A stretch of DNA of 64,000 bases, from NCBI RefSeq assembly GCF_017991995.1, contig NZ_JAGOPN010000008.1, forward strand, positions 124,001-188,000, in the 5' to 3' direction. Numbering within the stretch: the stretch's first letter is position 1; each line of letters begins with the position of its first letter. This stretch comes from Pseudacidovorax sp. (GTDB lineage: Bacteria > Pseudomonadota > Gammaproteobacteria > Burkholderiales > Burkholderiaceae_C). Shown piece after piece: positions 29,093 through 42,355 of the stretch. Position numbers and translations under genes: made by a program. A model generated the notes under the pieces. It made no database searches. It was not told the origin of the DNA and saw nothing but the letters and a program-made list of their open reading frames with translations.

Positions 29093-29344
29093 TCAACGCC
29101 GCAGCCAGCCCCACCAGAGGCAGGCGGCCACGGGCGCACCCAGGGTCAGCCAGCCCAGCCAGTCGCCAAAGCCGCCATCGCTGAACAGCGAAGAGACCAG
29201 GCCGATGGCGGTCGAGACGCCGAAGACGAGCGGCCAGCCCCACATGCCGCCCCAGGGTCGATGGTCGGCGCCGGGATTCGCTGGAGCGCCATCGGCGACG
29301 CTCGCCCCACGATGCCCCGTGGCATCCGCCGGACGGGCCCTCAT
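29093..29344 (-). CDS. Small membrane protein, PepSY-associated
   Basis: 83 residues with a hydrophilic N-terminal third and two predicted membrane helices (GGMWGWPLVFGVSTAIGLVSS and WLGWLTLGAPVAACLWW). Its start overlaps the stop of the PepSY protein as ATGA. Small two-helix proteins are often found beside PepSY/TonB iron-uptake genes. The function is unknown. Confidence 0.7.
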   Translation of the reverse strand: MRARPADATGHRGASVADGAPANPGADHRPWGGMWGWPLVFGVSTAIGLVSSLFSDGGFGDWLGWLTLGAPVAACLWWGWLRR

Positions 29345-30558
29345 CGCGGGGACTCCAGGCGCGTGCGTGCCTGCACGGGCTGCGGCTGCAGGGACGCGGG
29401 GCATTCGGTCCCGGCCGAGGCGGCGCCCGCCTTGCCTTGTGACCGGTGCACATGCGCCGGATCGCCCTTGCGCAGCCACAGGTACAGCCCGCTGCCCAGC
29501 ACGATGATGGTCGCGATGTCCAGCAGCGCCCACAGTATCTGCATCGGCATGCCGCCGTAGTCGCCGAAGTGCAGCGGCTGCGACACCAGCAGCGCCGTCA
29601 CGTACCACGGCAGCTTCGGCGCCGCGGTGACCTCTGCCGTGCGCGCATCCACCAGCACCGGCTGCAGCAACCGCGAGGTGAGCGGCTCCTGCCCGCGCAG
29701 GAAGAAGGTGGTGTGGTGCGGGCTCGAGAACGCCGTGCCCGGGAACGCAATGAAGGACAGGCGCTTGTCCGGCGCCTGGGCCTTGGCGGCCTCGAGCGCC
29801 CGCTGCAGCGGCGCGCGCTCGGCCACCGGCACCAGCGGCTGACCCTGATAGGGCGCCAGCAGCGCGCTCAGCTGGTCGTGCTGCCAGTACTTGATCACCA
29901 GGTCGGCCCAAGTGTTGATCATGCCCGTGGCGCCCACCACGAAGGCCCAGGTCAGGGTGACGATGCCCAGCAGGTTGTGCAGGTCCAGCCACTTGGCGCG
30001 CGGCCGTCTGTCGCGCCGCACGGTGCCGAATTCGAGCTTGCGCATGAAGGGCGCGTACAGCACCGTGCCGCTGACCAGCGCCACCAGCAGCAACAGGCCC
30101 ATGAGTCCCAGGAAGAGCTTGCCCGGAAGGCCGGCGAACAGGTCGACGTGCAGCTTGAACATGATCCACATGAAGCCCTGGTCGAAGCGCGGCTGGGCCA
30201 GCACCTGGCCGGTGCGCGCGTCCACCGCCACCGAGCGGAAATCGTCGGTGGGCGCGGGCGTCGGCGTCAGGGTGACGAACCAGATGTCCTCGCTGTCCTC
30301 GTCGTGCGAGGCGAACTGCACCACCCGGTCCGGATGCTGGGCGCGCGCCACTTCGAGCGCGCGGTCCAGGCTCACGCGCGGCGTGTCGGCGGGCATCTTC
30401 GGTGCCTCCACCTCGGTGCCGAGCAGGTGGCCGATCTCGTGGTGGAAGATCAGCGGCAGGCCCGTGAGGCACAACAGGAGCATGAACGCCGTACAGACGA
30501 GGCTGCTCCATTTGTGCACCCAGGCCCAGGTCTTGATGGTCTTGCTGTCCATGCGCAT
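29341..30558 (-). CDS. PepSY-associated transmembrane protein (putative siderophore/iron reductase)
   Basis: 405 residues with four to five membrane segments (VHKWSSLVCTAFMLLLCLTG, LGLMGLLLLVALVSG, GIVTLTWAFVVGATG, and a C-terminal helix near ILWALLDIATIIVLG). PepSY-like periplasmic regions lie between them and conserved His residues sit near the membrane (HKW, HH-EIGH, KLHVDL, LHNLLG), suggesting haem ligands. Members next to TonB receptors are thought to reduce or process ferric chelates in the periplasm. An alternative ATG lies two codons downstream. It follows the siderophore receptor gene by 24 bp. Confidence 0.85.
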   Translation of the reverse strand: MRMDSKTIKTWAWVHKWSSLVCTAFMLLLCLTGLPLIFHHEIGHLLGTEVEAPKMPADTPRVSLDRALEVARAQHPDRVVQFASHDEDSEDIWFVTLTPTPAPTDDFRSVAVDARTGQVLAQPRFDQGFMWIMFKLHVDLFAGLPGKLFLGLMGLLLLVALVSGTVLYAPFMRKLEFGTVRRDRRPRAKWLDLHNLLGIVTLTWAFVVGATGMINTWADLVIKYWQHDQLSALLAPYQGQPLVPVAERAPLQRALEAAKAQAPDKRLSFIAFPGTAFSSPHHTTFFLRGQEPLTSRLLQPVLVDARTAEVTAAPKLPWYVTALLVSQPLHFGDYGGMPMQILWALLDIATIIVLGSGLYLWLRKGDPAHVHRSQGKAGAASAGTECPASLQPQPVQARTRLESPR

Positions 30559-30582
30559 ATCGTGGGGTCCCGGCGATGCCGA

Positions 30583-32703
30583 TCAGAAGCGGTAGGTGGC
30601 GCTGGCCACGATGTTGCGGCGGGCGCCCCACCAGCAGTCGCCGCGCGACAGGCAGGTGCTGTAGTACACCTTGTCGGTCGCGTTGTTCACATTGAGGGCA
30701 TAGCGCCATTGGTCGGTCTCGTAGGCGAAGACGAAGTCCAGCAGCGCCACCGACGGGATCTGCGGCCCGGCGGCGCCGCCCGAGGTGTCGCGGAAGCTGC
30801 CCATGTAGCGCACGCCCGCGCCGGCCGAGAAGCCGGGCGTGCCCGCGATGGCGAAGCGGTACTTGGCCCAGACGCTCGCCTGGTGGCGCGGCAGGCCCTC
30901 CAGCAGCGGATCGAGGTCGGTGTAGTTGTAGTGGGCCACGACATCCAGGTCGCGCGTGAACGAGCCCTTGGCCTCCAGTTCCACGCCGCGCGTGCGGGTG
31001 ACACCCAACTGGTCGAAGACATTGGGCAGGGTCTGGACGATCTGGTTCTTTTCCTTCAGGTCGTAGACGGCGGCGCTGAAGGCCAATGATCGGCCCGGCG
31101 GCTCGTAGCGCACACCGGCCTCCCATTGCTCGCCCCGCAAGGGCCTGAAGGTCTGCCCCAGGCGCGGCGACTGCGGCGTGAAGGACTCGGCATAGCTCAG
31201 GTACGGCGCCCAACCGGAGTCGAAGCCGTAGAGCAGACCGAAGCGCCTTGTGTTGGCCGAGTCGCGCTGCGCCTCGCTGCCGTCGGACTGGCTGCGGGTG
31301 CTGTCGTGGCGCAGGCCAGCCACGAAGGTCCAGCGGCCGAGCTTCATCTGGTCCTGCACGTAGATGCCGGACTGCCGCTGCTCGGTGCGCGGCAGCGGCG
31401 CACGCACCGGCGACTGCACGTTGCCGTACACCGGTGCGTAGGCGTCGATGGTGCTGTAGCTGGTGCCGCTCCACACGCGCTCGTGCTGGCGGGAGAAGTC
31501 GGCGCCCAGCAGCAGCGTGTGCTGCAGCGCGCCGGTGGCGAAGCGGCCCTCGACATGGTTGTCGAGGTTGGCGATCTGGTTGCGGGTCAGGCTGCTGTCG
31601 GTGTAGCGGCCCAGCCGACGCTGGCCGATCGGGTCCGCGCCCCAGCCGCCGGGGATGGTGAAGAAGTCCCCGTAGCTGTAGTGCGCGTCGTTCACGTTGC
31701 GCGCCACGCGGAAGTTCTGCCGCACGGCCCACTGGTCGTTGAAGCGGTGCTCTAACTGCCAGCCGAAAGTGCGGCGGGTGCTGTCGTAGTGGTCGCCGGC
31801 CTCGCCGATGAAGCGGTCGGTGGGCAAACGGCCATTCGGGTTGGGCAGGATCGTGCCCTGCCACGGGAAGAACTGCGACGAGCTGCCGCTCTTGTCCTGC
31901 TGCCACAGGCCCTGCAGGGTCAGCGACGTCATGGCCGTGGGCCGCCAGGTGAGCGAGGGCGCAAGCAGTTGCCGGTCGTCCGGCACATGGTCGACCTGCG
32001 TGTCGGACTTGCGGGCCACGGCGATCAGCCGATAGGCCAGCGTGCCTTCGGCATTCAGCGGGCCGGTCAGGTCGGCCTGCAGCTGGCGGCGGTTCCAGCT
32101 GCCCAACTGCACGCCCACTTCGCGCTGCGTCTCGAACAGCGGCCGCTTGCTGACCATGTTGACCACGCCCGCGGCCGTGCCGGCGCCGAAGAGCATGCCG
32201 GAAGGTCCGCGCAGCACTTCCAGCCGCTCGAGCGTGTAGGGGTCGGTGCGGGTGGTGCTGGTGTAGTAGCCGTAGGCCTGCTTGAGGCCGTCGAGGTAGA
32301 CGTCCGGCGTCGAGCCGCGCACGCGCACGGCATCGTTGCGCGAGTCCAGGCCGTAGGCGTCCGAGCGCACGCCAGCGGCATAGCCCAGCGCGTCCTGCAG
32401 GTTCGTGGCGCCCTGGTCCACGATCTGGTCGCGCGTCACGATGGTCACGGATTGCGGCGTCTCGGCCAGGGGGGTGTCGGTCTTGGTGGCCGTGGCGCTG
32501 CGCTTGGCGCGGTAGCCGATGACCGGCGAGGTGGCGGTCTCGGCCGGTGCCTCGGCATCGACACGCACCGTCGGCAAGGTGTTCGCAGCCGATGAAACCG
32601 CGGGTACCTGGGCCGAGGCTGTGGCCGTGCTCAGCAGAAGTACCCAGGCGCTCTGGACCACCCCTGGGCGGCGCGGAGACGGCAACGATGCGTCGAAAGG
32701 CAT
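30583..32703 (-). CDS. TonB-dependent siderophore receptor
   Basis: 706 residues. A signal peptide ending ATASAQ is followed by a TonB box (LPTVRVDAEA), a plug domain (TPLAETPQSVTIVTRDQIVDQGA, shown in part as TPQSVTIV, then DVYLDGLKQAYGYY and LEVLRGPSGMLFGAGTAAGVVNM, shown as GPSGMLFGAG) and a barrel ending in TYRF. The PQSV motif with DxYLDG marks the siderophore subfamily (FhuA/FoxA/FpvA-like). The ATG at 32703 is preceded by GAGGG. It is the first gene of the iron-uptake group; an AT-rich, Fur-box-like segment lies upstream. Confidence 0.9.
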   Translation of the reverse strand: MPFDASLPSPRRPGVVQSAWVLLLSTATASAQVPAVSSAANTLPTVRVDAEAPAETATSPVIGYRAKRSATATKTDTPLAETPQSVTIVTRDQIVDQGATNLQDALGYAAGVRSDAYGLDSRNDAVRVRGSTPDVYLDGLKQAYGYYTSTTRTDPYTLERLEVLRGPSGMLFGAGTAAGVVNMVSKRPLFETQREVGVQLGSWNRRQLQADLTGPLNAEGTLAYRLIAVARKSDTQVDHVPDDRQLLAPSLTWRPTAMTSLTLQGLWQQDKSGSSSQFFPWQGTILPNPNGRLPTDRFIGEAGDHYDSTRRTFGWQLEHRFNDQWAVRQNFRVARNVNDAHYSYGDFFTIPGGWGADPIGQRRLGRYTDSSLTRNQIANLDNHVEGRFATGALQHTLLLGADFSRQHERVWSGTSYSTIDAYAPVYGNVQSPVRAPLPRTEQRQSGIYVQDQMKLGRWTFVAGLRHDSTRSQSDGSEAQRDSANTRRFGLLYGFDSGWAPYLSYAESFTPQSPRLGQTFRPLRGEQWEAGVRYEPPGRSLAFSAAVYDLKEKNQIVQTLPNVFDQLGVTRTRGVELEAKGSFTRDLDVVAHYNYTDLDPLLEGLPRHQASVWAKYRFAIAGTPGFSAGAGVRYMGSFRDTSGGAAGPQIPSVALLDFVFAYETDQWRYALNVNNATDKVYYSTCLSRGDCWWGARRNIVASATYRF

Positions 32704-32732
32704 GGACAAGCGACCCTCATAACAATACAACT

Positions 32733-32751
32733 GAGAACAATTTTTATTCTA
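32733..32751. promoter_or_regulatory. Weak Fur-box-like site
   Basis: GAGAACAATTTTTATTCTA matches the 19-base Fur consensus at 11 positions by eye. It sits in a conspicuously AT-rich patch about 30 bases upstream of the siderophore receptor start. Iron repression is expected for such a gene, but the match is modest. Confidence 0.4.
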
Positions 32752-32817
32752 AGTTGACGTGATGCTGACGCTGCGGCATGGGCTGGCGCCGCCTGTGGGA
32801 ATGCATGGTGGCCGCCA

Positions 32818-32842
32818 TTGAAAAAGGCGCCCGCAGGCGCCT
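32818..32842 (-). terminator. Terminator of the DUF4148-like gene
   Basis: On the minus strand AGGCGCC and GGCGCCT form a 7-bp stem followed by TTTTTC, about 50 bases after the stop of the small secreted protein gene. Confidence 0.75.
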
Positions 32843-32892
32843 ATGAAGGAAGACACGGGCCGGCCCCTCTGGCCTCCCCGCGCAGGGTGGGC

Positions 32893-33288
32893 TTATTCAG
32901 CGCCTTGCTGGGCAGCGCTCGTGTTGCCGCGGATCGCCCAGGTGGTACCGCCGACCACGGTGCTCGGAGCGATGCCGGCGAAGAAGCGCTGGTCGCCCCG
33001 CGAGCCGACCTGCACGTTCTGGTCGGGCGCATGGGCGGCCGCAACGGCTTCGGCCTGCACTGAGGCGCGCAGGCGCGGCGAGCTCATCACCGGCGTGGTG
33101 TGGGCCAGGGCGCCTTCGGCGTAGAGATCGGGGCCATGGGCGGCAGCGACACCCTGGGTCTGCACTTCGGCGCGGCTGAGGTTGGAGTTGAACTGGAGCA
33201 CGCCTTCGTATTCCTCGGCATGAACGGCACCGGCGGCGGCGAACAGGGCGAGCGCGGCGGCAGCGAGGGTCTTGGAAGTCTTGGTCAT
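32893..33288 (-). CDS. Small secreted DUF4148-like protein
   Basis: 131 residues. A signal peptide (TLAAAALALFAAAGAVHA) is followed by a short periplasmic protein with an internal duplication: SRAEVQTQGVAAAHGPD and LRASVQAEAVAAAHAPD. The SRAEV...A..A pattern is typical of DUF4148 proteins, abundant in Burkholderiales and of unknown function. AAGGA precedes the ATG. It has its own terminator, so it is probably monocistronic. A 9-bp inverted repeat lies far upstream (33461-33498). Confidence 0.8.
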   Translation of the reverse strand: MTKTSKTLAAAALALFAAAGAVHAEEYEGVLQFNSNLSRAEVQTQGVAAAHGPDLYAEGALAHTTPVMSSPRLRASVQAEAVAAAHAPDQNVQVGSRGDQRFFAGIAPSTVVGGTTWAIRGNTSAAQQGAE

Positions 33289-33460
33289 GATGTTGTCCTT
33301 TTCTGTAGCGAGGATGGGTCACCCACTGAGAGCCTGCGGGGCGACGGGTCGTCGCCGGGCGGTGGCGGCGCTTGGGGTTTCATCGGCGCCGTGGAATGAA
33401 TGATGCGCCCGCAAAGCCGCGTTACTGCGTGCCAAGCCGTGGCCGGAACGTTTCCATAAC

Positions 33461-33498
33461 GCGAACAATTAATGGATTAAACAGCCACGATTGTTCGC
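33461..33498. promoter_or_regulatory. Inverted repeat GCGAACAAT / ATTGTTCGC
   Basis: Perfect 9-bp arms at 33461-33469 and 33490-33498 separated by 20 AT-rich bases, in the 299-bp gap (33289-33587) between the DUF4148-like gene and the groESL promoter. No gene or RNA is seen there. The spacing suits two helical turns of a regulator, most likely acting on the minus-strand gene. Confidence 0.45.
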
Positions 33499-33560
33499 AA
33501 CGAATAGTCAAGTCCTGACTTGCCGGTTGCTGTCCAGACACGCTGTAGGCCCGCGCCCTG

Positions 33561-33588
33561 TTGAAACGCCGCCAAAAGTCCTTATGAT
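33561..33588 (+). promoter_or_regulatory. groESL promoter
   Basis: TTGAAA (33561-33566), 16 bases, TATGAT (33583-33588): a good vegetative promoter whose start point falls inside the adjacent CIRCE element. Confidence 0.75.
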
Positions 33589-33614
33589 TAGCACTCGCTG
33601 GCGGTGAGTGCTAA
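33588..33614. promoter_or_regulatory. CIRCE element (HrcA operator)
   Basis: TTAGCACTC-N9-GAGTGCTAA, an exact match to the CIRCE consensus, overlapping the transcription start of groESL. HrcA binding here represses the operon until heat shock. Confidence 0.97.
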
Positions 33615-33696
33615 CAGCACCGGCGCCAAGTGGATGGCAGGGCCTCGCTGCCCTGTCGCACAACCCTCATTCCGTCCCTCTTCCAGGAGATTCCTA

Positions 33697-33987
33697 ATGA
33701 AACTTCGTCCTCTGCACGATCGCGTGATCGTCAAGCGCGTTGAAAGCGAAACCAAGACCGCCTCGGGCATCGTGATCCCCGACAACGCCGCCGAGAAGCC
33801 GGACCAGGGTGAAGTCCTCGCTGTCGGCCCCGGCAAGCGCAACGACAAGGGCGACTTCGTCGTCCTGAACATCAAGGTCGGCGACCGCGTGCTGTTCGGC
33901 AAGTACTCCGGCCAGACCGTCAAGGTCGATGGCGAAGAGCTGCTGGTCATGAAGGAAGACGACCTGTTCGCGGTCGTCGAGAAGTAA
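33697..33987 (+). CDS. groES: Co-chaperonin GroES
   Basis: 96 residues, the standard length: [14 protein letters not shown] start, mobile-loop region [14 protein letters not shown], and [11 protein letters not shown]. It caps the GroEL folding chamber. AGGAG lies seven bases before the ATG; groEL follows after 29 bp. Confidence 0.98.
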   Translation: MKLRPLHDRVIVKRVESETKTASGIVIPDNAAEKPDQGEVLAVGPGKRNDKGDFVVLNIKVGDRVLFGKYSGQTVKVDGEELLVMKEDDLFAVVEK

Positions 33988-34004
33988 TCAATCCCCGGAT
34001 CTAG

Positions 34005-35657
<1,653 letters not shown>

Positions 35658-35710
35658 TTCAAATCGAGCGCGCTGCTGCGCGCTCGATTTGGCTCTGTTC
35701 AAGTCAGATC

Positions 35711-35738
35711 AAAAAGCCGGGCAGAGCCCGGCTTTTTT
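35711..35738 (+). terminator. groESL terminator
   Basis: AAAAAGCCGGGC and GCCCGGCTTTTTTC form a strong hairpin with a T-run. A second inverted repeat (AATCGAGCGCGC / GCGCGCTCGATT, about 35663-35690) lies between it and the stop. Confidence 0.9.
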
Positions 35739-35774
35739 CATGGGTGCCCGCCTGCGCGCTGCTTCGGCGGGGCG

Positions 35775-35805
35775 AAAAAAAGCCGTCGCATGCGACGGCT
35801 TTCTC
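35775..35805 (-). terminator. icd terminator
   Basis: On the minus strand AAAGCCGTCGC and GCGACGGCTTT form a perfect stem followed by a T-run of seven, 40 bases after the icd stop. Together with the groESL terminator it insulates two convergent units. Confidence 0.88.
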
Positions 35806-35843
35806 GTTGATGGGCCGGGGCTGCACTGCAGCCCGGAACCCGA

Positions 35844-38081
<2,238 letters not shown>

Positions 38082-38215
38082 GGCGCTGGGATGTCCTTGG
38101 AGAAGATGGTCGGAATCGGGTCCGGCGGGCATTTTCGCTCTGATCGGCGCAGGCGTCGCCAGACGGACTTCGGCCCGGACGCCAGGCCCGGGCCGAGGAA
38201 GGGAAAGCGGCGTGA

Positions 38216-39766
38216 TCAGCCCTGTTTCAGCCGACCCAGCAACTGGGCCGTGGAGGCGTCCAGCCCCTGCACGTCGCCGCTGGCGAGCCGCGGCTCCAGG
38301 TCCTTGGCCAGTACCTTGCCCAGCTCCACGCCCCATTGGTCGAAGCTGTTGATGCCCCAGATCGCGCCGCTGACGAACACCCGGTGCTCGTACATGGCGA
38401 TGAAGGCGCCCAACGACTCGGGCGTAAGCTCGTCCAGCACGAAGAAGCTGCTCGGCCGGTTGCCGGGGAAGTTGCGATGCCCGCCCGCGTCGGCCTTGCC
38501 CACCATCAGCGCCTGCGCCTGCGCGAGGGCGTTGGCGAGCAGCTTGGCATGGTGGCCTTCGAGCGAATGCGCCGGCTGGCGGACGGCCACGAATTCCAGC
38601 GGCACCACGTCCGTGCCCTGGTGCAGCATCTGGAAGTAGGCATGCTGGCCGTTGGTGCCCGGCTCGCCCCACAGCACGGGCGAGGTGCCCACGGCGAGCG
38701 GCCGGCCGTCCTGGTCCACCTGCTTGCCGTTGCTTTCCATCTCCAGCTGCTGCAGGTAGGCCGGCACGCGGCGCAGCGCGCTGTGGTACGGCGCGATGCA
38801 GCGGCTGGTGAAGCCCAGGAAGTTGCGGTACCAGACATCCAGCAGGCCCAGCCGCACCGGCAGGTTGTGGGCCAACGGCGCGGTGCGGAAATGCTCGTCC
38901 ATGGCATGGGCACCCGCCAGCAGACGGCGGAAGCCTTCGGCCCCCACAGCCAGCGCGACGGGCAGGCCGATGGCCGACCACATCGAATAGCGGCCGCCCA
39001 CCCAGTCCCAGAAGCCGAAGGTGGTGTCGATGCCGAAGGCGCGCGCCGCATCGACGTTGGTGGTGAGCGCCGCGAAGTGGCCGGCGATGTCGGTGCCGCC
39101 GGACTGCTCGTACCAGCGCTTGGCCGACTGGGCGTTGGCCATGGTCTCGGCCGTGGTGAAGGTCTTGGAGGCGATCAGGAACAGCGTGTGCTCCGGCGCC
39201 AGGCCCTTGAGCACGCCGGCCAGTTCATGCCCATCCACGTTGGACACGAAGTGGAAATGCTTGCCCGGCGCCACCTGCTCGGCCAGCGCCAGCACGGCCA
39301 TCTGCGGGCCGAGGTCGGAGCCGCCAATGCCGATGTTGACCACGTCGGTGATGGTGTGGTCGGACCGCACCTTCTCGGCGTAGGTCAGCATGGCGTCCAG
39401 CGTCTCGTGCACCGCCGGCAGCTCGGCTGCGGCAGCCGGGGCCAGGCCCGTGGCACCGGCGGGCGTGCGCAGCAGCCAGTGCATGACGGCGCGGCCTTCG
39501 GTGCTGTTGATCGGCTCCCCGGCGAAGAGCGCGGCCCGCTTCGCTTCCAGGCCGCAGTCGGCGGCCAGCTGCAGCAGGACCTGCTCGACCTCGGCGTCGA
39601 TCAGGTTCTTGGACAGGTCCGCGAAGATGTTCGGCGCCTCCTGGCTCAGGCCAGCGGCGCGGCTGGCATCGCCGGCGAAGGCCTGGCGCAGGTCGAAGCC
39701 CTGGCGCTCTGCACGCAGGGCCTGGAGGCGGGCCCAGGCGGGCGTCTGCTCGCAGCGCACGGGCAT
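38216..39766 (-). CDS. pgi: Glucose-6-phosphate isomerase
   Basis: 516 residues. Signatures: [45 protein letters not shown], catalytic NGQHAYFQ and the C-terminal [14 protein letters not shown]. It interconverts glucose-6-P and fructose-6-P. The start codon shares one base with the tal stop (TGATG), so the two genes are translationally coupled. Confidence 0.97.
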   Translation of the reverse strand: MPVRCEQTPAWARLQALRAERQGFDLRQAFAGDASRAAGLSQEAPNIFADLSKNLIDAEVEQVLLQLAADCGLEAKRAALFAGEPINSTEGRAVMHWLLRTPAGATGLAPAAAAELPAVHETLDAMLTYAEKVRSDHTITDVVNIGIGGSDLGPQMAVLALAEQVAPGKHFHFVSNVDGHELAGVLKGLAPEHTLFLIASKTFTTAETMANAQSAKRWYEQSGGTDIAGHFAALTTNVDAARAFGIDTTFGFWDWVGGRYSMWSAIGLPVALAVGAEGFRRLLAGAHAMDEHFRTAPLAHNLPVRLGLLDVWYRNFLGFTSRCIAPYHSALRRVPAYLQQLEMESNGKQVDQDGRPLAVGTSPVLWGEPGTNGQHAYFQMLHQGTDVVPLEFVAVRQPAHSLEGHHAKLLANALAQAQALMVGKADAGGHRNFPGNRPSSFFVLDELTPESLGAFIAMYEHRVFVSGAIWGINSFDQWGVELGKVLAKDLEPRLASGDVQGLDASTAQLLGRLKQG

Positions 39767-40719
39767 CAGGCGGCTCCCATCAGCTTGTCGAGCTTGACCG
39801 CATCGGCCGTGAAGCCGCGGATGCCCTCGGCCAGCTTCTCGGTGGCCATGGCGTCTTCGTTGAGCGCGAAGCGGAAGGCCGGCTCGTCGAGCGTGACCTT
39901 GGGGATGTCGGCGCGGTCGCGCGCCGAGGCGGCGTCCAGGGCCAGCGCGAGCGGTGCCTCGCTGGCGGCCAGCTCGGCCAGCAGCTCGGGGCTGATGGTC
40001 AGCAGGTCGCAGCCGGCCAGCGCACCGATCTGGCCCACGTTGCGGAAGCTCGCGCCCATCACCTCGGTGGCGATGCCGTGGCGCTTGTAGTAGTCGAAGA
40101 TGCGGCGCACGGACTTCACGCCTGGGTCGTTGGCGCCGGCATTGGCGGCCTCGTCCCAGCTGCCGCCAGCGCTCTTCTTGTACCAGTCGTAGATGCGGCC
40201 CACGAAGGGCGAGATGAGCTTGACGCCCGCCGCACCGCAGGCCACGGCCTGGGCGAAGGAGAACAGGAGCGTCAGGTTGGTGTGGATGCCACGGGCCTCC
40301 AGCTCGCGCGCGGCCTCGATGCCCTCCCAGGTGGCAGCGATCTTGATCAGCAGCCGCTTCTCGACGTCGATGCCCTCGGCCTTGTACAGATCGACCAGCC
40401 GCAGTGCACGGGCCACGGTGGCCGTGGTGTCGAAGGAAAGGCGCGCGTCCACCTCGGTCGACACCCGGCCAGGCACCAGCGCCAGGATCTCGCAGCCGAA
40501 GCGCACCAGCAGCCGGTCCACGATCTCGTCCAGCGGCCGGCCGGCATGGCGCGACAGGGCCTCGTCGAGCAGCGGCCGGTACTCGGGCTTCTGCACCGCC
40601 TTCAGGATCAGCGACGGGTTGGTGGTCGCGTCCTGCGGCTTGAACTGGGCGAGCTGACGGAAGTCACCGGTGTCGGCGACCACGGTGGTCCATTGGCGGA
40701 GGGCGTCGAGTTGGTTCAT
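39766..40719 (-). CDS. tal: Transaldolase
   Basis: 317 residues, transaldolase type 1: [13 protein letters not shown], the Schiff-base Lys in [23 protein letters not shown] and [12 protein letters not shown]. Non-oxidative pentose phosphate pathway. Together with pgi (same operon) and zwf (42.4 kb, opposite strand) it makes this a hexose/pentose phosphate locus. Confidence 0.97.
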   Translation of the reverse strand: MNQLDALRQWTTVVADTGDFRQLAQFKPQDATTNPSLILKAVQKPEYRPLLDEALSRHAGRPLDEIVDRLLVRFGCEILALVPGRVSTEVDARLSFDTTATVARALRLVDLYKAEGIDVEKRLLIKIAATWEGIEAARELEARGIHTNLTLLFSFAQAVACGAAGVKLISPFVGRIYDWYKKSAGGSWDEAANAGANDPGVKSVRRIFDYYKRHGIATEVMGASFRNVGQIGALAGCDLLTISPELLAELAASEAPLALALDAASARDRADIPKVTLDEPAFRFALNEDAMATEKLAEGIRGFTADAVKLDKLMGAA

Positions 40720-40850
40720 GCAAACGATTATGTCGCGCGACTGTGGCGCAACCCGCGTGCGCACGCGGCTTTTGGCTGGTGGCTGACAGGCCACGCGCGC
40801 CGGGGACGCTAAGTTGTCATGCTGTTCCGATCCACTCACCGGGAGACCCC

Positions 40851-41531
40851 ATGAGCCGTACCGGCCACGACCTGAGCGAGAGCCAGGCCCTCGATAACGA
40901 CCACGCCACCAGCCACCGCATCGCGCTGCTCGCGGCCGCCTTCTGCGTGGGCGGAATCGCCGCCATGGCGGGCCTGAAGTGGGCCCGCCGCCGGCAGTTG
41001 CCCGCCGGCCCCGCGGACGGCGCCCCGTTGATGCGCGCACCGCTCCAGGTGGTCGCGCCGGTGGACCTCAAGCGCTATGCGGGCGTCTGGTACGAGCAGG
41101 CCCGGCTGCCCAACCGTTTCGAGAAGGCCTGCGGCGGTACCGTGTCGGCTGAATACACCCCGCTGCCGGACGGCACGGTCGAGGTGCGCAACCGCTGCCT
41201 CCGGCAGGACGGCCAGGTGGACGAGTCGGTGGGCATCGCCCACGCCGTGCGCGTGGCAGGCCTGCCCGGCGCCGGCCGTCTGGCGGTGAGCTTCGCACCC
41301 GCATGGCTGCGCTGGCTTCCGGTCGTGTGGGGCGACTACTGGATCCTCAAGCTCGACCGCGACTACCAGGTGGCGCTGGTGGGCACGCCCAAGCGCGACT
41401 ACCTGTGGGTGCTCTCGCGCGTGCAGCACCTCGACGAGGCGAGCCTGGCCACCGAACTGGACTACGCCCGCACGCTGGGCTTCGACATCGACCAGGTCGT
41501 GCGAAGCGGCGCGCAGGACGCGCCCGCCTGA
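40851..41531 (+). CDS. Membrane-anchored lipocalin (Blc-like)
   Basis: 226 residues. An N-terminal membrane anchor ([20 protein letters not shown], near 22-41) precedes a bacterial lipocalin domain: [19 protein letters not shown] (GxWYE motif), [10 protein letters not shown], and the C-terminal [10 protein letters not shown]. Blc-type lipocalins bind lysolipids or fatty acids at the outer membrane. Unlike E. coli Blc there is no lipobox; the anchor is a transmembrane helix instead. GGGAG precedes the ATG. Confidence 0.85.
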   Translation: MSRTGHDLSESQALDNDHATSHRIALLAAAFCVGGIAAMAGLKWARRRQLPAGPADGAPLMRAPLQVVAPVDLKRYAGVWYEQARLPNRFEKACGGTVSAEYTPLPDGTVEVRNRCLRQDGQVDESVGIAHAVRVAGLPGAGRLAVSFAPAWLRWLPVVWGDYWILKLDRDYQVALVGTPKRDYLWVLSRVQHLDEASLATELDYARTLGFDIDQVVRSGAQDAPA

Positions 41532-41567
41532 GCGGGCCACGCAAGCGCCCAGGCCCGCGGCACGTGC

Positions 41568-42206
41568 TCAGGTGCCAAGCGCCTTGTCCACCATCCGCGG
41601 CAGTTGCGCAGCGAGCGCAGCCGGCGAGGTGCAGTGCAGCGCCTGCCAGCCCAGGGCCATCGCCGACTCCACGTTCGGCACCGAGTCGTCGATGAACAGG
41701 GTGTCGGCAGGCACCAGACCATGACGCCACGCCAGCAATTCGAAGATCTCGGTATTCGGCTTGATGCGCTTGACGTCGCCCGAGAACACGCCGCCGTCGA
41801 AGCGCCCGAACAGTTCGGGCAGGCGACGCTCCAGCGCCCGCGCGTAGGGCAGCGGCATGTTCGAGAGGTAATAGAGCTTGAGCGACGCGCCCGCGTCGCG
41901 CTGCTCGGCCAGCCGGGCCAGCATGTCGACGGTGACGGCCACGGGCTGAAGGATCTCGCCCAAGGGCACGACCAGTTCTCTGACCGCATCCGGCGGAAGC
42001 TGGAGTCGCTGGGCGGTGCGCGCCGCCACGTCCTCGGCTTCCCGCAAGCCGCCGTCGAAATCCAGCCAGTCCTGATGGTGAAAGAAGGCCCGGACCAGCG
42101 CATGGGCCGAGGCGTCGTCGGCCGCCCGCTGCGGGAAGTGCTTTTTCAGGTGATCGGCGGGTTGCCAGTCGATGAGCACGCCGCCGAGATCGAAGACCAG
42201 GTTCAT
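41568..42206 (-). CDS. HAD-superfamily hydrolase
   Basis: 212 residues. Motif I is FDLGGVLIDW, with Asp nucleophile but Gly where the second Asp is common, as in the YihX/epoxide-hydrolase-N branch. Motif II is YYLSNMP, motif III is the Lys in KRIKPNTEIF and motif IV is FIDDSVPNVESA. It is probably a small-molecule phosphatase; YihX acts on glucose-1-phosphate, which would fit the sugar-phosphate neighbourhood. Divergent from zwf. Confidence 0.83.
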   Translation of the reverse strand: MNLVFDLGGVLIDWQPADHLKKHFPQRAADDASAHALVRAFFHHQDWLDFDGGLREAEDVAARTAQRLQLPPDAVRELVVPLGEILQPVAVTVDMLARLAEQRDAGASLKLYYLSNMPLPYARALERRLPELFGRFDGGVFSGDVKRIKPNTEIFELLAWRHGLVPADTLFIDDSVPNVESAMALGWQALHCTSPAALAAQLPRMVDKALGT

Positions 42207-42355
42207 GGCGCGATTGTCGTCCGCCCTCTGCAGGCCCTGGCCAGCAAGCCAGCAAGACCCGTCATGCGGCGTACATCCGTGGATGCGGCATGTGGCGCGC
42301 CGCTTACAGTCGGGGCCCCGCATCCACCGCGCGCGCAGCGCGCATGTTCTGCCCC

